From NCBI GenBank assembly GCA_965237595.1, contig CBDEFY010000007.1:620001-684000 (forward strand): a stretch of DNA of 64,000 bases, written 5' to 3'. Position numbers and translations under genes: made by a program. This stretch comes from UBA9611 sp965237595 (GTDB lineage Bacteria; Chloroflexota; Dehalococcoidia; Lucifugimonadales; UBA3495). Positions 9,122 to 18,102 of the stretch are shown one piece after another. Below the pieces are notes generated by a model. That model made no database searches and had not been told where the DNA came from. It saw nothing but the letters and a program-made list of their open reading frames with translations. Every line of letters begins with the position of its first letter. Within the stretch, counting starts at the first letter, position 1.

Positions 9122-10508
9122 CTACGGCAAATTCCAGGTATTTATCACGCCATTCAGGTCCCCGATCCACACCTGTAGCGCAATCACCTGGGCATTGCCC
9201 TCGTCGTCGGTAGCTGTGACGTCGTAGACGTCCTTGACCGAAACCAATGCTGTCGGCCAGCTGTACCGGTCCTCGGAGAAGGACCCGCCGCCAAAGTCCA
9301 CCAGAAGGTCGCTCCAGTAATTCCCATTGGTGACAATCGCGGTGGTGGAGAATGTGAGGGTTTTGGCCGTGCCGGAAGCTTCTTGCACGTCTGGGTTGAA
9401 CTTCCAGGTTACCCGCTGGCGGTCAACCTGGCTTACGTGGTGCAGTTTGAATGGGGCATCGGTGATGTCACCGGACAAGGCCCATCGAAACATAGGAAAA
9501 CCCCGCGGGCAACAGGTCGATGAATTCGGCGATGGTGAGGTCGTCACTCCCAATATTGTCCACCGTTATCGTGAAGTCGATGTCGAAGGTGTAGGTATAG
9601 GGATTGGTGCTGGAGTCGGTCGACACCAGGGTCGCGGAATCCACACTCTTGCTCACCGCCACCCCTTCACCGGAGCACAGACCGGGGTAAATCCCTATCT
9701 GCACGATTGCAGTTTTGCCGCTCCGGGTCTTGTCGCCACCGGGCACTACCTGGACTTCATTGCAGTAGGTGCCGTCGCTCATGCTGGTTACGGCGGTGAA
9801 GGTTAGGGTGACCACCTCGCCCGGCTGGATAGATGTATTCGGCGCCATGTCCCATTCTATCTGACTGCCTCCGGGACACGGTCCACCGTCAGGCACGATA
9901 TTCTGAGGAGCCATTCCCGGCAGGGTCAACTGGTCCGCCGTCGCGTTGCAATCGTAAGAGAACCCCAGGGGCAGGGTATCTTCGATCTGATTCAAAGTGG
10001 TGTTGGTGCTGTCACGGTTGAACACCGTGATGGTATAGGTGACTGAATCGCCGCCGTTGGGATTGGCGTTCGATACGGTCTTTGAGGTCTGGAAGTCCCT
10101 GTTGCTGTACGACGAAATGGGCGGGATGGTGATCAAAGGGTTTCCCAATGGGTCGGTGGTCGAATCAGGAGGTAAGACCGGTTGCTGGATGACTGTGACG
10201 GTGATGTTCTTCCCGCAGGGGTTCACAGTCTCGGTGGACGTGTCGCCCGAAGGGTCATTGGGGTCCACGTTGTTCGCCAGCCAAGTGGTCCAACGGGTGT
10301 TGTCCGAGGTCAAATAACTGAGGTATTCCTCCACCGCCAGGCCGCAATAATGCCGCTGAATGATGCGGTTTTTTACGCCGGCGTCAATGCTGGAGACTTG
10401 GGCCAGGTCCAGCGACGCAGTGATGAGGGGAATGGAGAAAAGCAGAAACGCCAACGCGGTCAATATGGCAATACCGCCCCGTTGTCCTTTCAAGATAGCC
10501 CCAATCAT
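9122..10508 (-). pseudogene. PilX/TadG-like secreted protein with DUF11 repeats, frameshifted near the C-terminus
   Basis: The N-terminus (GQRGGIAILTALAFLLFSIPL) is a hydrophobic anchor like those of PilX/TadG minor pilins. Two DUF11-like beta domains follow, each with an LPLGFSY or LLPAGFSY turn and VTYTITVFNRD or TFDIDFTITVDN strands typical of surface proteins. At about 9490 the homologous frame shifts, and the second domain continues as ALSGDITDAPFKLHHV down to 9122. The start overlaps the upstream pseudopilin stop by 4 nt. It is probably a pilus-associated adhesin or tip protein. A single-base insertion, or loss of two bases, explains the break. Confidence 0.6.
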
Positions 10509-11041
10509 TTGAGTTTCCTCACGTAGGTCAGCAGGTCCAGCGTTTCGGTGGTGCCGCGGTCCGCTAGGACGTCCATCGTTGCCCGGAGTGTGCTCCCGCA
10601 GAGGGTGAAGCTGATTGAATTCGCCACCACACGGTCGGCCATAGTCAACGGTGCTCCATTGCTGTCGAGGTCCCGGCGCAGTTCGTCTCCGGAGACGCTA
10701 TAGACCACGTTGTGGGGGCTACCAGAGGAATCGATCCAGGCCAGCGTTACCTGCTGTACTGAGGGGCTGGGAGTACAGGTGAGACGGTCCACTCCGCCGG
10801 CATCCAGCACGTCGGTGGCGTTCAGAGCATCGCCCGCGAACCAACTGCCGGCATGGCGTATTTCTCTGGTCGCCTGAATATCATCCGTCCAGAACCGCTG
10901 GACCGACAGCAGTTGGAACATCGCAGCCCCAAAAATCCCAGTCACCACACTCAGGATGCTGATTGAAACCAGCAACTCAATGAGGGTGAATCCTCTTGAG
11001 GAACTTGAGATGTGGCGGACCGGCTTCATGATTGGTTTCAT
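10505..11041 (-). CDS. PilW-like minor pseudopilin
   Basis: This 178-aa prepilin carries the class III signal SSSSRG/FTLIELLVSISIL, with the peptidase cleavage site after Gly and Glu at +5, followed by one hydrophobic helix. The globular part resembles PilW/GspJ minor pilins (FQLLSVQRFWTDDIQATREIR). It overlaps the downstream DUF11 gene by 4 nt and lies 4 nt after the PilV-like gene, so translation is probably coupled. Confidence 0.8.
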   Translation of the reverse strand: MKPIMKPVRHISSSSRGFTLIELLVSISILSVVTGIFGAAMFQLLSVQRFWTDDIQATREIRHAGSWFAGDALNATDVLDAGGVDRLTCTPSPSVQQVTLAWIDSSGSPHNVVYSVSGDELRRDLDSNGAPLTMADRVVANSISFTLCGSTLRATMDVLADRGTTETLDLLTYVRKLK

Positions 11042-11045
11042 TCGG

Positions 11046-11501
11046 TTACGGCCCTGAACGAAGGGACTCCAGAGTGAGAATGCTCTGTCCGTCTCTGGTG
11101 ACCGTCACCACCACTTTCTCGATGGAACCGCTGAATCCGTCATCGGCCACATAGGTCTGGGCGGCGGCGCTCATCGCAAAACCGGTTGGTATCGCGATGC
11201 TTAGGCTGGGGTGATTGGCGAGGGAGGTGTAGCTGCCCGGCGGCGCCACATATGACTGGGCCGATACGTACTCCATCTGGTTCCGGGCCAGGTTCTCGGC
11301 AACGGCGCTGGCGTTTGTGACGGCGCCAGAGGTGTGGGCCGCGCCTACGCCCATCAGCACCGCTGTCCCTGCCGATGAAAACATAGCCAGGGCAATGATG
11401 GTTTCCATCAATGTGATGCCCAGGGAATTGAACGCGGCGGACCGCACACGGCTCGCCACCGTCCTTGCCCGTAGGGTGATGTGGAAAGAGTGTCTGCTCA
11501 T
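11046..11501 (-). CDS. PilV-like minor pseudopilin
   Basis: This 151-aa prepilin has a longer basic leader, then G/ITLMETIIALAMFSSAG, matching the prepilin peptidase motif with Glu at +5. The globular region is short. Its place between pilA and the PilW-like gene supports a minor pilin or initiation-complex role. No separate promoter is evident; 174 nt separate it from pilA and include a large hairpin. Confidence 0.75.
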   Translation of the reverse strand: MSRHSFHITLRARTVASRVRSAAFNSLGITLMETIIALAMFSSAGTAVLMGVGAAHTSGAVTNASAVAENLARNQMEYVSAQSYVAPPGSYTSLANHPSLSIAIPTGFAMSAAAQTYVADDGFSGSIEKVVVTVTRDGQSILTLESLRSGP

Positions 11502-11600
11502 GAGCGTTATCCGGGCTGTTGCCGGTTTCGATCGAGGCAGAGTGGCCAGACATGGGGCATGTCTTGCGCCGGTGATGGGCGGAGGGCCTGAGACTACTGT

Positions 11601-11641
11601 GCCAGGGGCTGGCCGGACTCGGTCCAGCGCACGCCCCTGGC
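11601..11641 (-). terminator. Hairpin between pilA and the minor pilins
   Basis: Nine-base arms GCCAGGGGC (11601-11609) and GCCCCTGGC (11633-11641) enclose a partly paired interior. No U-run follows on the minus strand, so it is more likely an attenuator or mRNA-stabilizing element that raises pilA expression relative to downstream genes than a full terminator. Confidence 0.4.
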
Positions 11642-11675
11642 GTCTTAGGTTATTGGCTTGTGGCCGATTGGATTA

Positions 11676-12053
11676 CTAGCAGGACGCTTGCGTGACTTTG
11701 CCCGTGTTGGCCCAGGTGTAACAGTAGGCGGTGGTCGTGTCGCGCAAATAGGCGGCCAAAGTCTGGCTGCTGCCGAAGTCCGTAGAATCAGTGATTTTCG
11801 CTGCGGCGCCCACACTGGCGGTTACGGTTACCAACTTTTTGTCGGCCATCATGGCGTCGATTGAGGCTTGGATGGTGTTTTTCTCGGAGGCCTTGGCGCC
11901 TTCGTCGCCCTTGGTGTTGAACTGAATCACCAGGGGCACGATGACCGCAGCCAAAGCCACGATGATGCCCACAACGACCAGCAACTCAATCAGGGTAAAT
12001 CCCTTTTGGTCTCCCGATCCTCTTCCCAGGGTTTTCTTCAGGATATTTCGCAT
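11676..12053 (-). CDS. pilA: Major type IV prepilin
   Basis: This 125-aa prepilin carries GSGDQKG/FTLIELLVVVGIIVALAAVIVPL, a class III signal with Glu at +5 and a long hydrophobic N-terminal helix. The mature protein is small and ends with two cysteines (Cys at the extreme C-terminus and one about 15 residues before), a possible D-loop disulfide. The ATG at 12053 is chosen because AGGAGAAG lies 8 nt before it; an upstream ATG at 12080 adds only basic residues. A 325-nt upstream region with repeated boxes suggests its own regulated promoter. Confidence 0.88.
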   Translation of the reverse strand: MRNILKKTLGRGSGDQKGFTLIELLVVVGIIVALAAVIVPLVIQFNTKGDEGAKASEKNTIQASIDAMMADKKLVTVTASVGAAAKITDSTDFGSSQTLAAYLRDTTTAYCYTWANTGKVTQASC

Positions 12054-12121
12054 TTCTCTTCTTCTCCTAGAGGTCCTCATGGTATCGCGTCAGATTTTTT
12101 GACGTTGACCCGATTATCCGG

Positions 12122-12211
12122 CGGCGTGATTGTTCAGGTATGTGATGTACCACAATCATTCGGCGTGATTGTTGTCACGTTCGAACCGTTAAAAATCATT
12201 GATGGATGATT
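12122..12211. repeat. Cluster of TGATTGT/ACAATCA boxes upstream of pilA
   Basis: The 325-nt gap 12054-12378 holds no gene. It does hold a 13-bp direct repeat CGGCGTGATTGTT (12122-12134 and 12161-12173). Between them lies the opposite half-site ACAATCA (12152-12158), forming with 12166-12172 an inverted repeat with a 7-bp spacer. A further inverted repeat AATCAT/ATGATT lies at 12194-12211. Together they look like binding sites for a dimeric regulator of pilA. I could not place a clear -35/-10 pair. Confidence 0.5.
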
Positions 12212-12378
12212 CCTAATCTGGTGGTGTTCACGCCTACGCTACCGGTTGATTAATTCAACGTTAAAACAGCGATTATTTAAGTTCAAGCCGAAATTCTTGA
12301 GGGCATGAAGCGGCTGAGGCTGGGCGTGCTTCCGGGGCAACATTTACGGCGGGACAGAGAACGGGTCTCAGGCTGGAA

Positions 12379-14121
12379 TCAAGGACTCTGGGCCTGCGGC
12401 TCCGATTCTTCGTCCTCCTCGGTTTGGGGCACGGGAACAGTGACCGCAACCGTGAATTCCAACCGTTCTCCGTTGTATTCCGCGACTTGAAGGACCGTGG
12501 CGTCCTCGAAGTTCGGCGAGGAACGCATGGACGCCGCATATTCGAGCACGTCTGAGTAGCTTTCCGCGCTGCCCCCCACCGAGAACCCATCAGGCATGGG
12601 CACTACCTGCGATAGGTCCACATTGGAGGAATCGGCATTGCTGGTGATGTCATTGAGCCGGGACATCAAAGTGTCCATCTCCAGTTCAAGCAACGCCAAG
12701 TTGTCCTCCAGTTCCAGGGCCTCCTGTTCCGCTGCGTCTATTTCTTGGTCGACTACGTTCTGCGTTGCCACCGCCAGGCGGTACGCCCGGGCTTGGTCCT
12801 CCCGGAGTTCCAGTCTGATGTTCAGAGCGTCTATCTCACCAGCTATGCCTGAGACCCACCCAGTGGCGCTGGACGCCAGAAAGCCCAGGCCCAACAATGC
12901 GGCGAACACGGCCGCCGGCACAACCGGCAACGGTCTGGGTCTATGCCGCTCGGGCAGGACGTTCTGCGCCGCGATTTGGTTGGCCGACTCCTTGGAGCGC
13001 GAGGCTAGGAATAGACCGATGTTGGAGGCGTATTCGGCAGGATCGAACCCGTCAGGACATTCCAGGACCGGTTCGAAAGCTTGGACCGGCCGGTCCAGGG
13101 TCGCGGCAAGCAGACCCACTAGGTCTTGCGCCTCTTTGACCTCCCCGGTGACCACAACCGGCACACCGGAGACATCATCTTCAGGCCGTTGCGACCGGTG
13201 GTATCCGGCAACCTGCTCAACGCCCATGGCGATTGCTTCGGCCTGTTCAGTCATGTCTTGCGGCATATCTAGCCGGTGTACGATTCTAGGTACGCCGCCG
13301 CGCACCAGGACCACTGCAGTTTGAGCCTGAGTCATGTGTAGGATAAAAACGTCTGGCAGAGCCACGGCGGCGGCCAGGGCGGCGGCTTTGGGATAGACGG
13401 CGAAAGGGGCGAGTTTGGAGTTGCGGACGATTCCGACCTGCCCATCCATTCGGTCTCTGGGAACCGCGACAACCGAGGCTTCCCTGATATCCTCCCCCTG
13501 TTCGATCCGCCAACGTATGTCTACTTCATCGGCCGCAAAGGGCACGGAGTCCAATATCTCGGCGTTGACAATCTTCTTCAGATACCGGCCTTTGACATCG
13601 GGTAGGGGCACATGCCGCAACAGAGGGATATACAACGGCAGGTCGGTAATCACCCGTTTGCTGCGGGCGGGCAGACCTTCAAGGAGCGATCCTAGGGGAT
13701 TGAAGGCGGGCGCCTCGACCTCTTCTTCATCCGCATTGGCATCCGCCGGGTCCCCGTTCGGGTCTTCGGCCGGCTCATCCGGGGGTTGGGCGATCTGGCC
13801 CGAACGCCAGGCGATGATCCGGTCTCCCTTCAACACCAGTAGGCGGGCTTGGCCTTCTTCCAAGCTGAGAGTCATTGTGGTGGACGCCAGATTGAAGACG
13901 AAGGCCCGGTATCTCAATCCGATGAACCGGCCAATGGTCCCGGCAAAGCGCTTTGCGGCGCGGTAGATGGCGGTGAAGGGCATAGCTGCTACTTTTGCGG
14001 CGACAATGGATAAGGTGGCAATCAATCGTTGGGTCCGGCGCATTAATCCCAGGATAGCCTGACCCACGGACAAGATTCCAACCGCGATGGTGTGCGATAC
14101 CTGGACTATCCCGTTAATCAA
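12379..14121 (-). CDS. Fused PilM-PilN type IV pilus assembly protein
   Basis: This 580-aa protein joins two usual pilus proteins. The first about 390 residues resemble PilM, the actin-like cytoplasmic platform protein (TTMTLSLEEGQARLLVLKG, then GVPVVVTGEV). Next comes one transmembrane helix (PVVPAAVFAALLGLGFLAS), a long coiled coil rich in Glu/Leu and a periplasmic domain, as in PilN. The annotated start is TTG at 14121, but an amphipathic leader continues in the same frame upstream of a TAG at 14155-14157 (separate entry). It lies after the PilO-like gene, an inverted order compared with pilMNO. Confidence 0.75.
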   Translation of the reverse strand: MINGIVQVSHTIAVGILSVGQAILGLMRRTQRLIATLSIVAAKVAAMPFTAIYRAAKRFAGTIGRFIGLRYRAFVFNLASTTMTLSLEEGQARLLVLKGDRIIAWRSGQIAQPPDEPAEDPNGDPADANADEEEVEAPAFNPLGSLLEGLPARSKRVITDLPLYIPLLRHVPLPDVKGRYLKKIVNAEILDSVPFAADEVDIRWRIEQGEDIREASVVAVPRDRMDGQVGIVRNSKLAPFAVYPKAAALAAAVALPDVFILHMTQAQTAVVLVRGGVPRIVHRLDMPQDMTEQAEAIAMGVEQVAGYHRSQRPEDDVSGVPVVVTGEVKEAQDLVGLLAATLDRPVQAFEPVLECPDGFDPAEYASNIGLFLASRSKESANQIAAQNVLPERHRPRPLPVVPAAVFAALLGLGFLASSATGWVSGIAGEIDALNIRLELREDQARAYRLAVATQNVVDQEIDAAEQEALELEDNLALLELEMDTLMSRLNDITSNADSSNVDLSQVVPMPDGFSVGGSAESYSDVLEYAASMRSSPNFEDATVLQVAEYNGERLEFTVAVTVPVPQTEEDEESEPQAQSP

Positions 14122-14154
14122 CGACCTAAAGGCCGGGGTGAAGGCGGCGCCGGT

Positions 14155-14340
14155 CTAATGGATTGTGCTTTGGATACCGCGTGCTATGACTCGAACACCG
14201 CCCACGACCCTGTTCCCGATACCAGCGCAAACCCGCCTAAGCGTCAGCACGATTCCACGAGCGCTCCGGTATACCGTCCGGCCGGTGGCATGAATCTGGA
14301 AAGTAACTCCCAGGTAGGTCTTGCGGATAACGGCGTTCAA
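14155..14340 (-). pseudogene. In-frame upstream extension of PilM-PilN cut off by TAG
   Basis: From a TTG at 14340 the frame encodes 61 residues of amphipathic, Arg/Gly/Val-rich helix (SARGIVLTLRR, GVRVIARGIQ), ends at TAG 14155-14157, and continues in the same frame into the PilM-PilN protein, whose first about 70 residues have the same character. Reading the TAG as CAG (Gln) would give one uninterrupted protein of about 650 aa. It could be a genuine nonsense mutation or a short unused reading frame. Confidence 0.4.
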
Positions 14341-14371
14341 CGTCTGTCCGATTGTCTTCGGCTAGGACCAA

Positions 14372-14992
14372 TCACCCGGCGGCCTCCCCTTCTTCCGCAT
14401 CCCCGGGTACAGGCTCCTCGTCGGGTATGGGTTCTGGCGAGAGGTAGAACCGGAGACGAAGTTGGGTGGATGGATCGGTGTCCAGGTTCACTATTCTTGC
14501 ATTGGACGCCACCACCACGGGCACCCGGTCGTAGAGCGTGGCCAGGAAATCCTGAACGTTTATGGGGGGGCCGTCGATGATTACGGAGATGGGCCGGACG
14601 TGGTATTGGAGGGTTCCCCGGGGCTCGATGGTCACTTCTTCCGCCGTCATTGATACCAAGGCGAGGCCGGCCTCCCCGGCGGTGTCCGACACTATGGACA
14701 TCAGAGTGTCGGTGGCTGAGTAACCATACAACCGGTGCAGGTTTTCCAATCGGATTTGTTTGGCCGACAACCGTGCGTCCTGGCCGGTTGTGCCCGCTGG
14801 CTGGGAGCCTGTGTCCCGTTCCAATCGGGCGATCTCGTCGCGCGCGGCCGAGTTTTCCCCGGCCGCTTTCCAATACCGAACTCCCTGGGCGGCGAAGTAC
14901 AGAAATAGACCCGCCGCCAAGATAGTGGAGACGACAACCCAAGGCCGGGCCGCGGTTATTGTCTGCCGAAGATGTTGAATCGCTTTTTCCAT
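14372..14992 (-). CDS. PilO-like pilus assembly protein
   Basis: This 206-aa bitopic protein has a short cytoplasmic N-terminus, one transmembrane helix (WVVVSTILAAGLFLYFAAQG), a coiled coil with ENSAARDEIARLERD, and a ferredoxin-like periplasmic domain (RPISVIIDGPPINVQDFLATLYDR). That last segment matches the PilO core (short-range pairing before a final beta strand). The tail is acidic. It sits between pilC and the pilM-N fusion. PilO proteins pair with PilN to align the pilus machine. Confidence 0.7.
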   Translation of the reverse strand: MEKAIQHLRQTITAARPWVVVSTILAAGLFLYFAAQGVRYWKAAGENSAARDEIARLERDTGSQPAGTTGQDARLSAKQIRLENLHRLYGYSATDTLMSIVSDTAGEAGLALVSMTAEEVTIEPRGTLQYHVRPISVIIDGPPINVQDFLATLYDRVPVVVASNARIVNLDTDPSTQLRLRFYLSPEPIPDEEPVPGDAEEGEAAG

Positions 14993-15039
14993 GATTTCGT
15001 ATTGCGGGCCCTGCCAGCACAGGATGCTGGACTAGCAGG

Positions 15040-16248
15040 CTATCCTAGATTTTCCATGCCGGAGTAGATGGGCAAGAACATGGAGAGGGCCATGAACAAC
15101 ACCACCCCCCCGACCACAAAGGTGGACGCAGGTTCCAACAGGGCCATCAGCGAGCCCAACTTGTTCTCCACGTCTTTCTCATAGGCGGTGGCTAGGTCGG
15201 AAAGGGTTGTCCCAATCACGTTGTTCTCCTCACCGACCGCGACCAACTCCACCCACAATCTGGGAACCACCGGATAATGTCCCAGCGCCGACGAGAACCC
15301 ATGGCCGCTCATCAGGCTCGCTTCGCCGGCGTTGAAGGCCCGCAGCAGGGCCAGGTTCTTGCATCCGCCGATGCCCAACGGAAGAGACTTGGCCAGGGGC
15401 ACTCCTGCCTCAAGTAGCATTGCGTTGGTGCGGGAGAACTGGGCCATCACCCTGGTCACTAACAGTTCGCCGACGACTGGAAGATGGGTCATCCCCAGGT
15501 GCAGGACATATTTGGTGCTGGGTATGCGGCGCACTACGGCGATGGCCACGCCGAAGACCAAGATTGCCCCACCGATGTAAATCAGGTTGTCCTGCAGGGT
15601 GCCGACGACTGCCATGGCAATCTGGGTGATTAACGGCACGTCCGTGCCCTGGTCCTCAAAAGCTTCCAGAAGCGGAGGCAGCATCACAGTCATCATCAGG
15701 ACCAGCATCGCAACCGACGCTCCCATGGTAAAGACCGGCATCATCATGGTGCGCTTGAATCTCTGCACCGCTTCGTGCTCCCTTGAAAGGGCGTCGGCCA
15801 GTTGTTCCAGGGAATTGGCCAGGCTTCCGGTATGCTCGCCCACCTCGACAACGGAGGTGTACCGTGAGTTGAACACGTTGGGATATTTGGCAAATGCGAT
15901 GGAGAGACTCCCACCTTGGTCAATGGTCTTGCGCACGTCTCCCAGCACTCTCCTCATAACCCGGTTTCGCGTCTAGCCTTCCAACATCTGCAGAGCACGC
16001 TGTAGGCTGCTGCCGCCGCGCACCATCGTGGCCAGCTGGCGTGAGAACCGGACCAATTCCCCGGTCCCCACCTTAAAGATGGAGGGGAACAACTGCTCCA
16101 GTCCAGGGATGGAACGAGCGGGGGCGATGCGAAGAATCTTGTATCCCTGGAGGACCACCTCGCCCCGGGCTTCTCCTTCAGAGTCCGCCTCAATCTTTCC
16201 TTTGACCAGCCCGTTTTCCAGCGTATAAGCGACGTAGCTATAAAGCAT
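15040..16248 (-). pseudogene. pilC: Type IV pilus inner-membrane platform protein PilC, interrupted by in-frame TAG
   Basis: Codons 1-91 (MLYSYVAYTLENGLVKG, ending LQRALQMLEG) are the PilC N-terminal region. A TAG at 15973-15975 follows, then the same frame continues TRNRVMRRVLGDVRKTI to the natural end. That makes 402 codons in all, the normal PilC length. Both T2SF domains and three membrane segments are present. In PilC/GspF relatives the interrupted position is usually Gln, so CAG to TAG is the simplest change. An ATG at 15957 could restart translation of the larger part. It lies 6 nt after pilB. Confidence 0.75.
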
Positions 16249-16254
16249 GGCGGT

Positions 16255-18027
16255 TTATTCCAGGCTGAACAGCACTCGCATCACTTCGTATGGAGTGGTC
16301 ATGTGTTTTTGCACCTTTATCATGCCGTCCTTCCGCAGCAAGATTATGCCCTCGCTCATGGCTTGGGCGAACAGTTCGTGCCGGGGCGCGTCGCCGAGGA
16401 ACAACTGCCTGATTTCGTCAGAGATGGTGAGAATCTCGAAAACGCCAACGCGGCCCACGTAGCCGGTCTGGGTGCAGGCGTTGCACCCTGACCCGGATTG
16501 GAACCGCTCTGGTTGTTCGCCCATCTCTGCGGCGTAGGCTTGCTGCTCGGCCACAGGCCGGTCGGTGAGAGTCATGCAGCTCTTGCACACTGCCCTGACC
16601 ATCCGCTGGGCGATGATGCCCGCAACTGAAGACGCCACAAAGTAAGACGGGACGCCCAGTTCCCTTAGCCGGATCAGGGCGGATACAGTGTCGTTGGCGT
16701 GCAGCGTCGTTAGGACCAGGTGACCGGTCAATGCCGCTTGGGTGGCGATTGTGGCCGTTTCTTGATCGCGGATCTCACCCACCAGAATCACGTCGGGATC
16801 CAGACGCAGGATGCTGCGGAGTTGGGTGGCGAATGTGATGCCGGCCTCGGCGTTCACCTGCATCTGATTGACGTCGGCCATGTGGTACTCCACAGGGTCC
16901 TCGATGGAAATGACCCTGTTCTCGGACCGGTTCATCTGGAGCACCGAAGCATAAAGTGTAGTACTCTTGCCGGACCCTGTGGGCCCGCAAACAATCACCA
17001 TTCCGTAGGGGAGACGCAGCAGCTTCCGGAAGGCTTCTTCCGACTCGGGCAGGAAGCCAAGTTGGTCCAGGGTAAGCAGGGTGAATTTCTTGTTGTCCAA
17101 CAAACGCAGGACCGCCATCTCGCCGGCCACGGTGCCGCTGATGGCGACACGGACATCTACCGTTCGGTCCATGACCTCAAAGTTCAATTGACCGTCCTGG
17201 GGACGGCGGCGCTCCGCGATGTTCAGTCCGCACATGATCTTCAGGCGGCTAATTATGGTGGGGCTCATCTCCAGCGGCAGGTTCATGACCTCGTGGAGAA
17301 TCCCGTCGATTCTGAACCGGAACCGCAAGCGGGAGTCGGTGGGCTCAATGTGGATGTCCGACGCCCGGTCTTGCAAAGCCTGCTGCAATAGAAGATTGAT
17401 GACCTGAGCTGGTCCCGATTCCCGAATGGTCTGGGCGGTGAGTCGCCCCGCGGAGAGATCGGCCTCATCGGCGTGGACGCCGGATAATGGTTGTGCCGTG
17501 ATCCGGTAGGCCCGGTCGACGTGCTCTTGCAGGTCTTCTTCGGTGGTGATTACCGGGTCGATGGTGTAGCCGGTACGGGAAGCAAAGTCCTGCAGAACTT
17601 GCAGGTCGGTGGGGTCGGTCATCGCCACCGTCAGGCGGTCTTTGGTGCGGTAGATAGGCAGAACCAGATAGCGCTGGGCCACGTCTTCGGGTATCAGGGC
17701 CACCGACGCATGGTCAATCTTCTCGCTGCGCAGGTCGACCAAGGCCAGGCCAAGGTGGAGAGCAATAAGGGTAGCCAGGTCCTTGGAGAGCACCATGCCC
17801 TCTTTGACCAGGAGGCGGCCAAGGGGCAGCCGCTCTTTCCAAGCAGTTTCTTGGGCATTGGAAAACTCTTCCAACGTCAGGATGCCGGCGTCGTTCAACA
17901 TCTGCCCAAGGGACGCCGCGCGGGAGCGGCTAGCCGGCTTTTCGCCCGAGTCCGGGCTAACCGACTCCGACGGGTTATCGGCGGAGAGCGCCTCTTGGGA
18001 AATTGCAGTTTCGGTGTTTTTTATCAT
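16255..18027 (-). CDS. pilB: Type IV pilus extension ATPase
   Basis: This 590-aa secretion ATPase of the GspE/PilB type powers pilus extension. It has an N-terminal MshEN/GSPII_E_N domain, then the Asp box and Walker A GPTGSGKST (about 348-356), Walker B ILVGEIRD, the His box HLVLTTLHAND and a tetracysteine zinc motif (CKSC and CNAC) that separates PilB from PilT. The ATG is 75 nt downstream of the response-regulator stop and the gene abuts pilC by 6 nt. No pilT retraction ATPase is in the window. Confidence 0.95.
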   Translation of the reverse strand: MIKNTETAISQEALSADNPSESVSPDSGEKPASRSRAASLGQMLNDAGILTLEEFSNAQETAWKERLPLGRLLVKEGMVLSKDLATLIALHLGLALVDLRSEKIDHASVALIPEDVAQRYLVLPIYRTKDRLTVAMTDPTDLQVLQDFASRTGYTIDPVITTEEDLQEHVDRAYRITAQPLSGVHADEADLSAGRLTAQTIRESGPAQVINLLLQQALQDRASDIHIEPTDSRLRFRFRIDGILHEVMNLPLEMSPTIISRLKIMCGLNIAERRRPQDGQLNFEVMDRTVDVRVAISGTVAGEMAVLRLLDNKKFTLLTLDQLGFLPESEEAFRKLLRLPYGMVIVCGPTGSGKSTTLYASVLQMNRSENRVISIEDPVEYHMADVNQMQVNAEAGITFATQLRSILRLDPDVILVGEIRDQETATIATQAALTGHLVLTTLHANDTVSALIRLRELGVPSYFVASSVAGIIAQRMVRAVCKSCMTLTDRPVAEQQAYAAEMGEQPERFQSGSGCNACTQTGYVGRVGVFEILTISDEIRQLFLGDAPRHELFAQAMSEGIILLRKDGMIKVQKHMTTPYEVMRVLFSLE

Positions 18028-18102
18028 CAGCAGGGTAATGCCCGGCTCGATTTACTTGGTGGGTCCACCGGGTTGCCGCTGGCGGAGCACCCGGCCGGGA
18101 GG

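Noticed and set aside
14155..15975. Genome-wide reassignment of TAG to glutamine
   Set aside because: Most genes here, including glmS, lysC, secD and treT, end normally at TAG right before the next gene.
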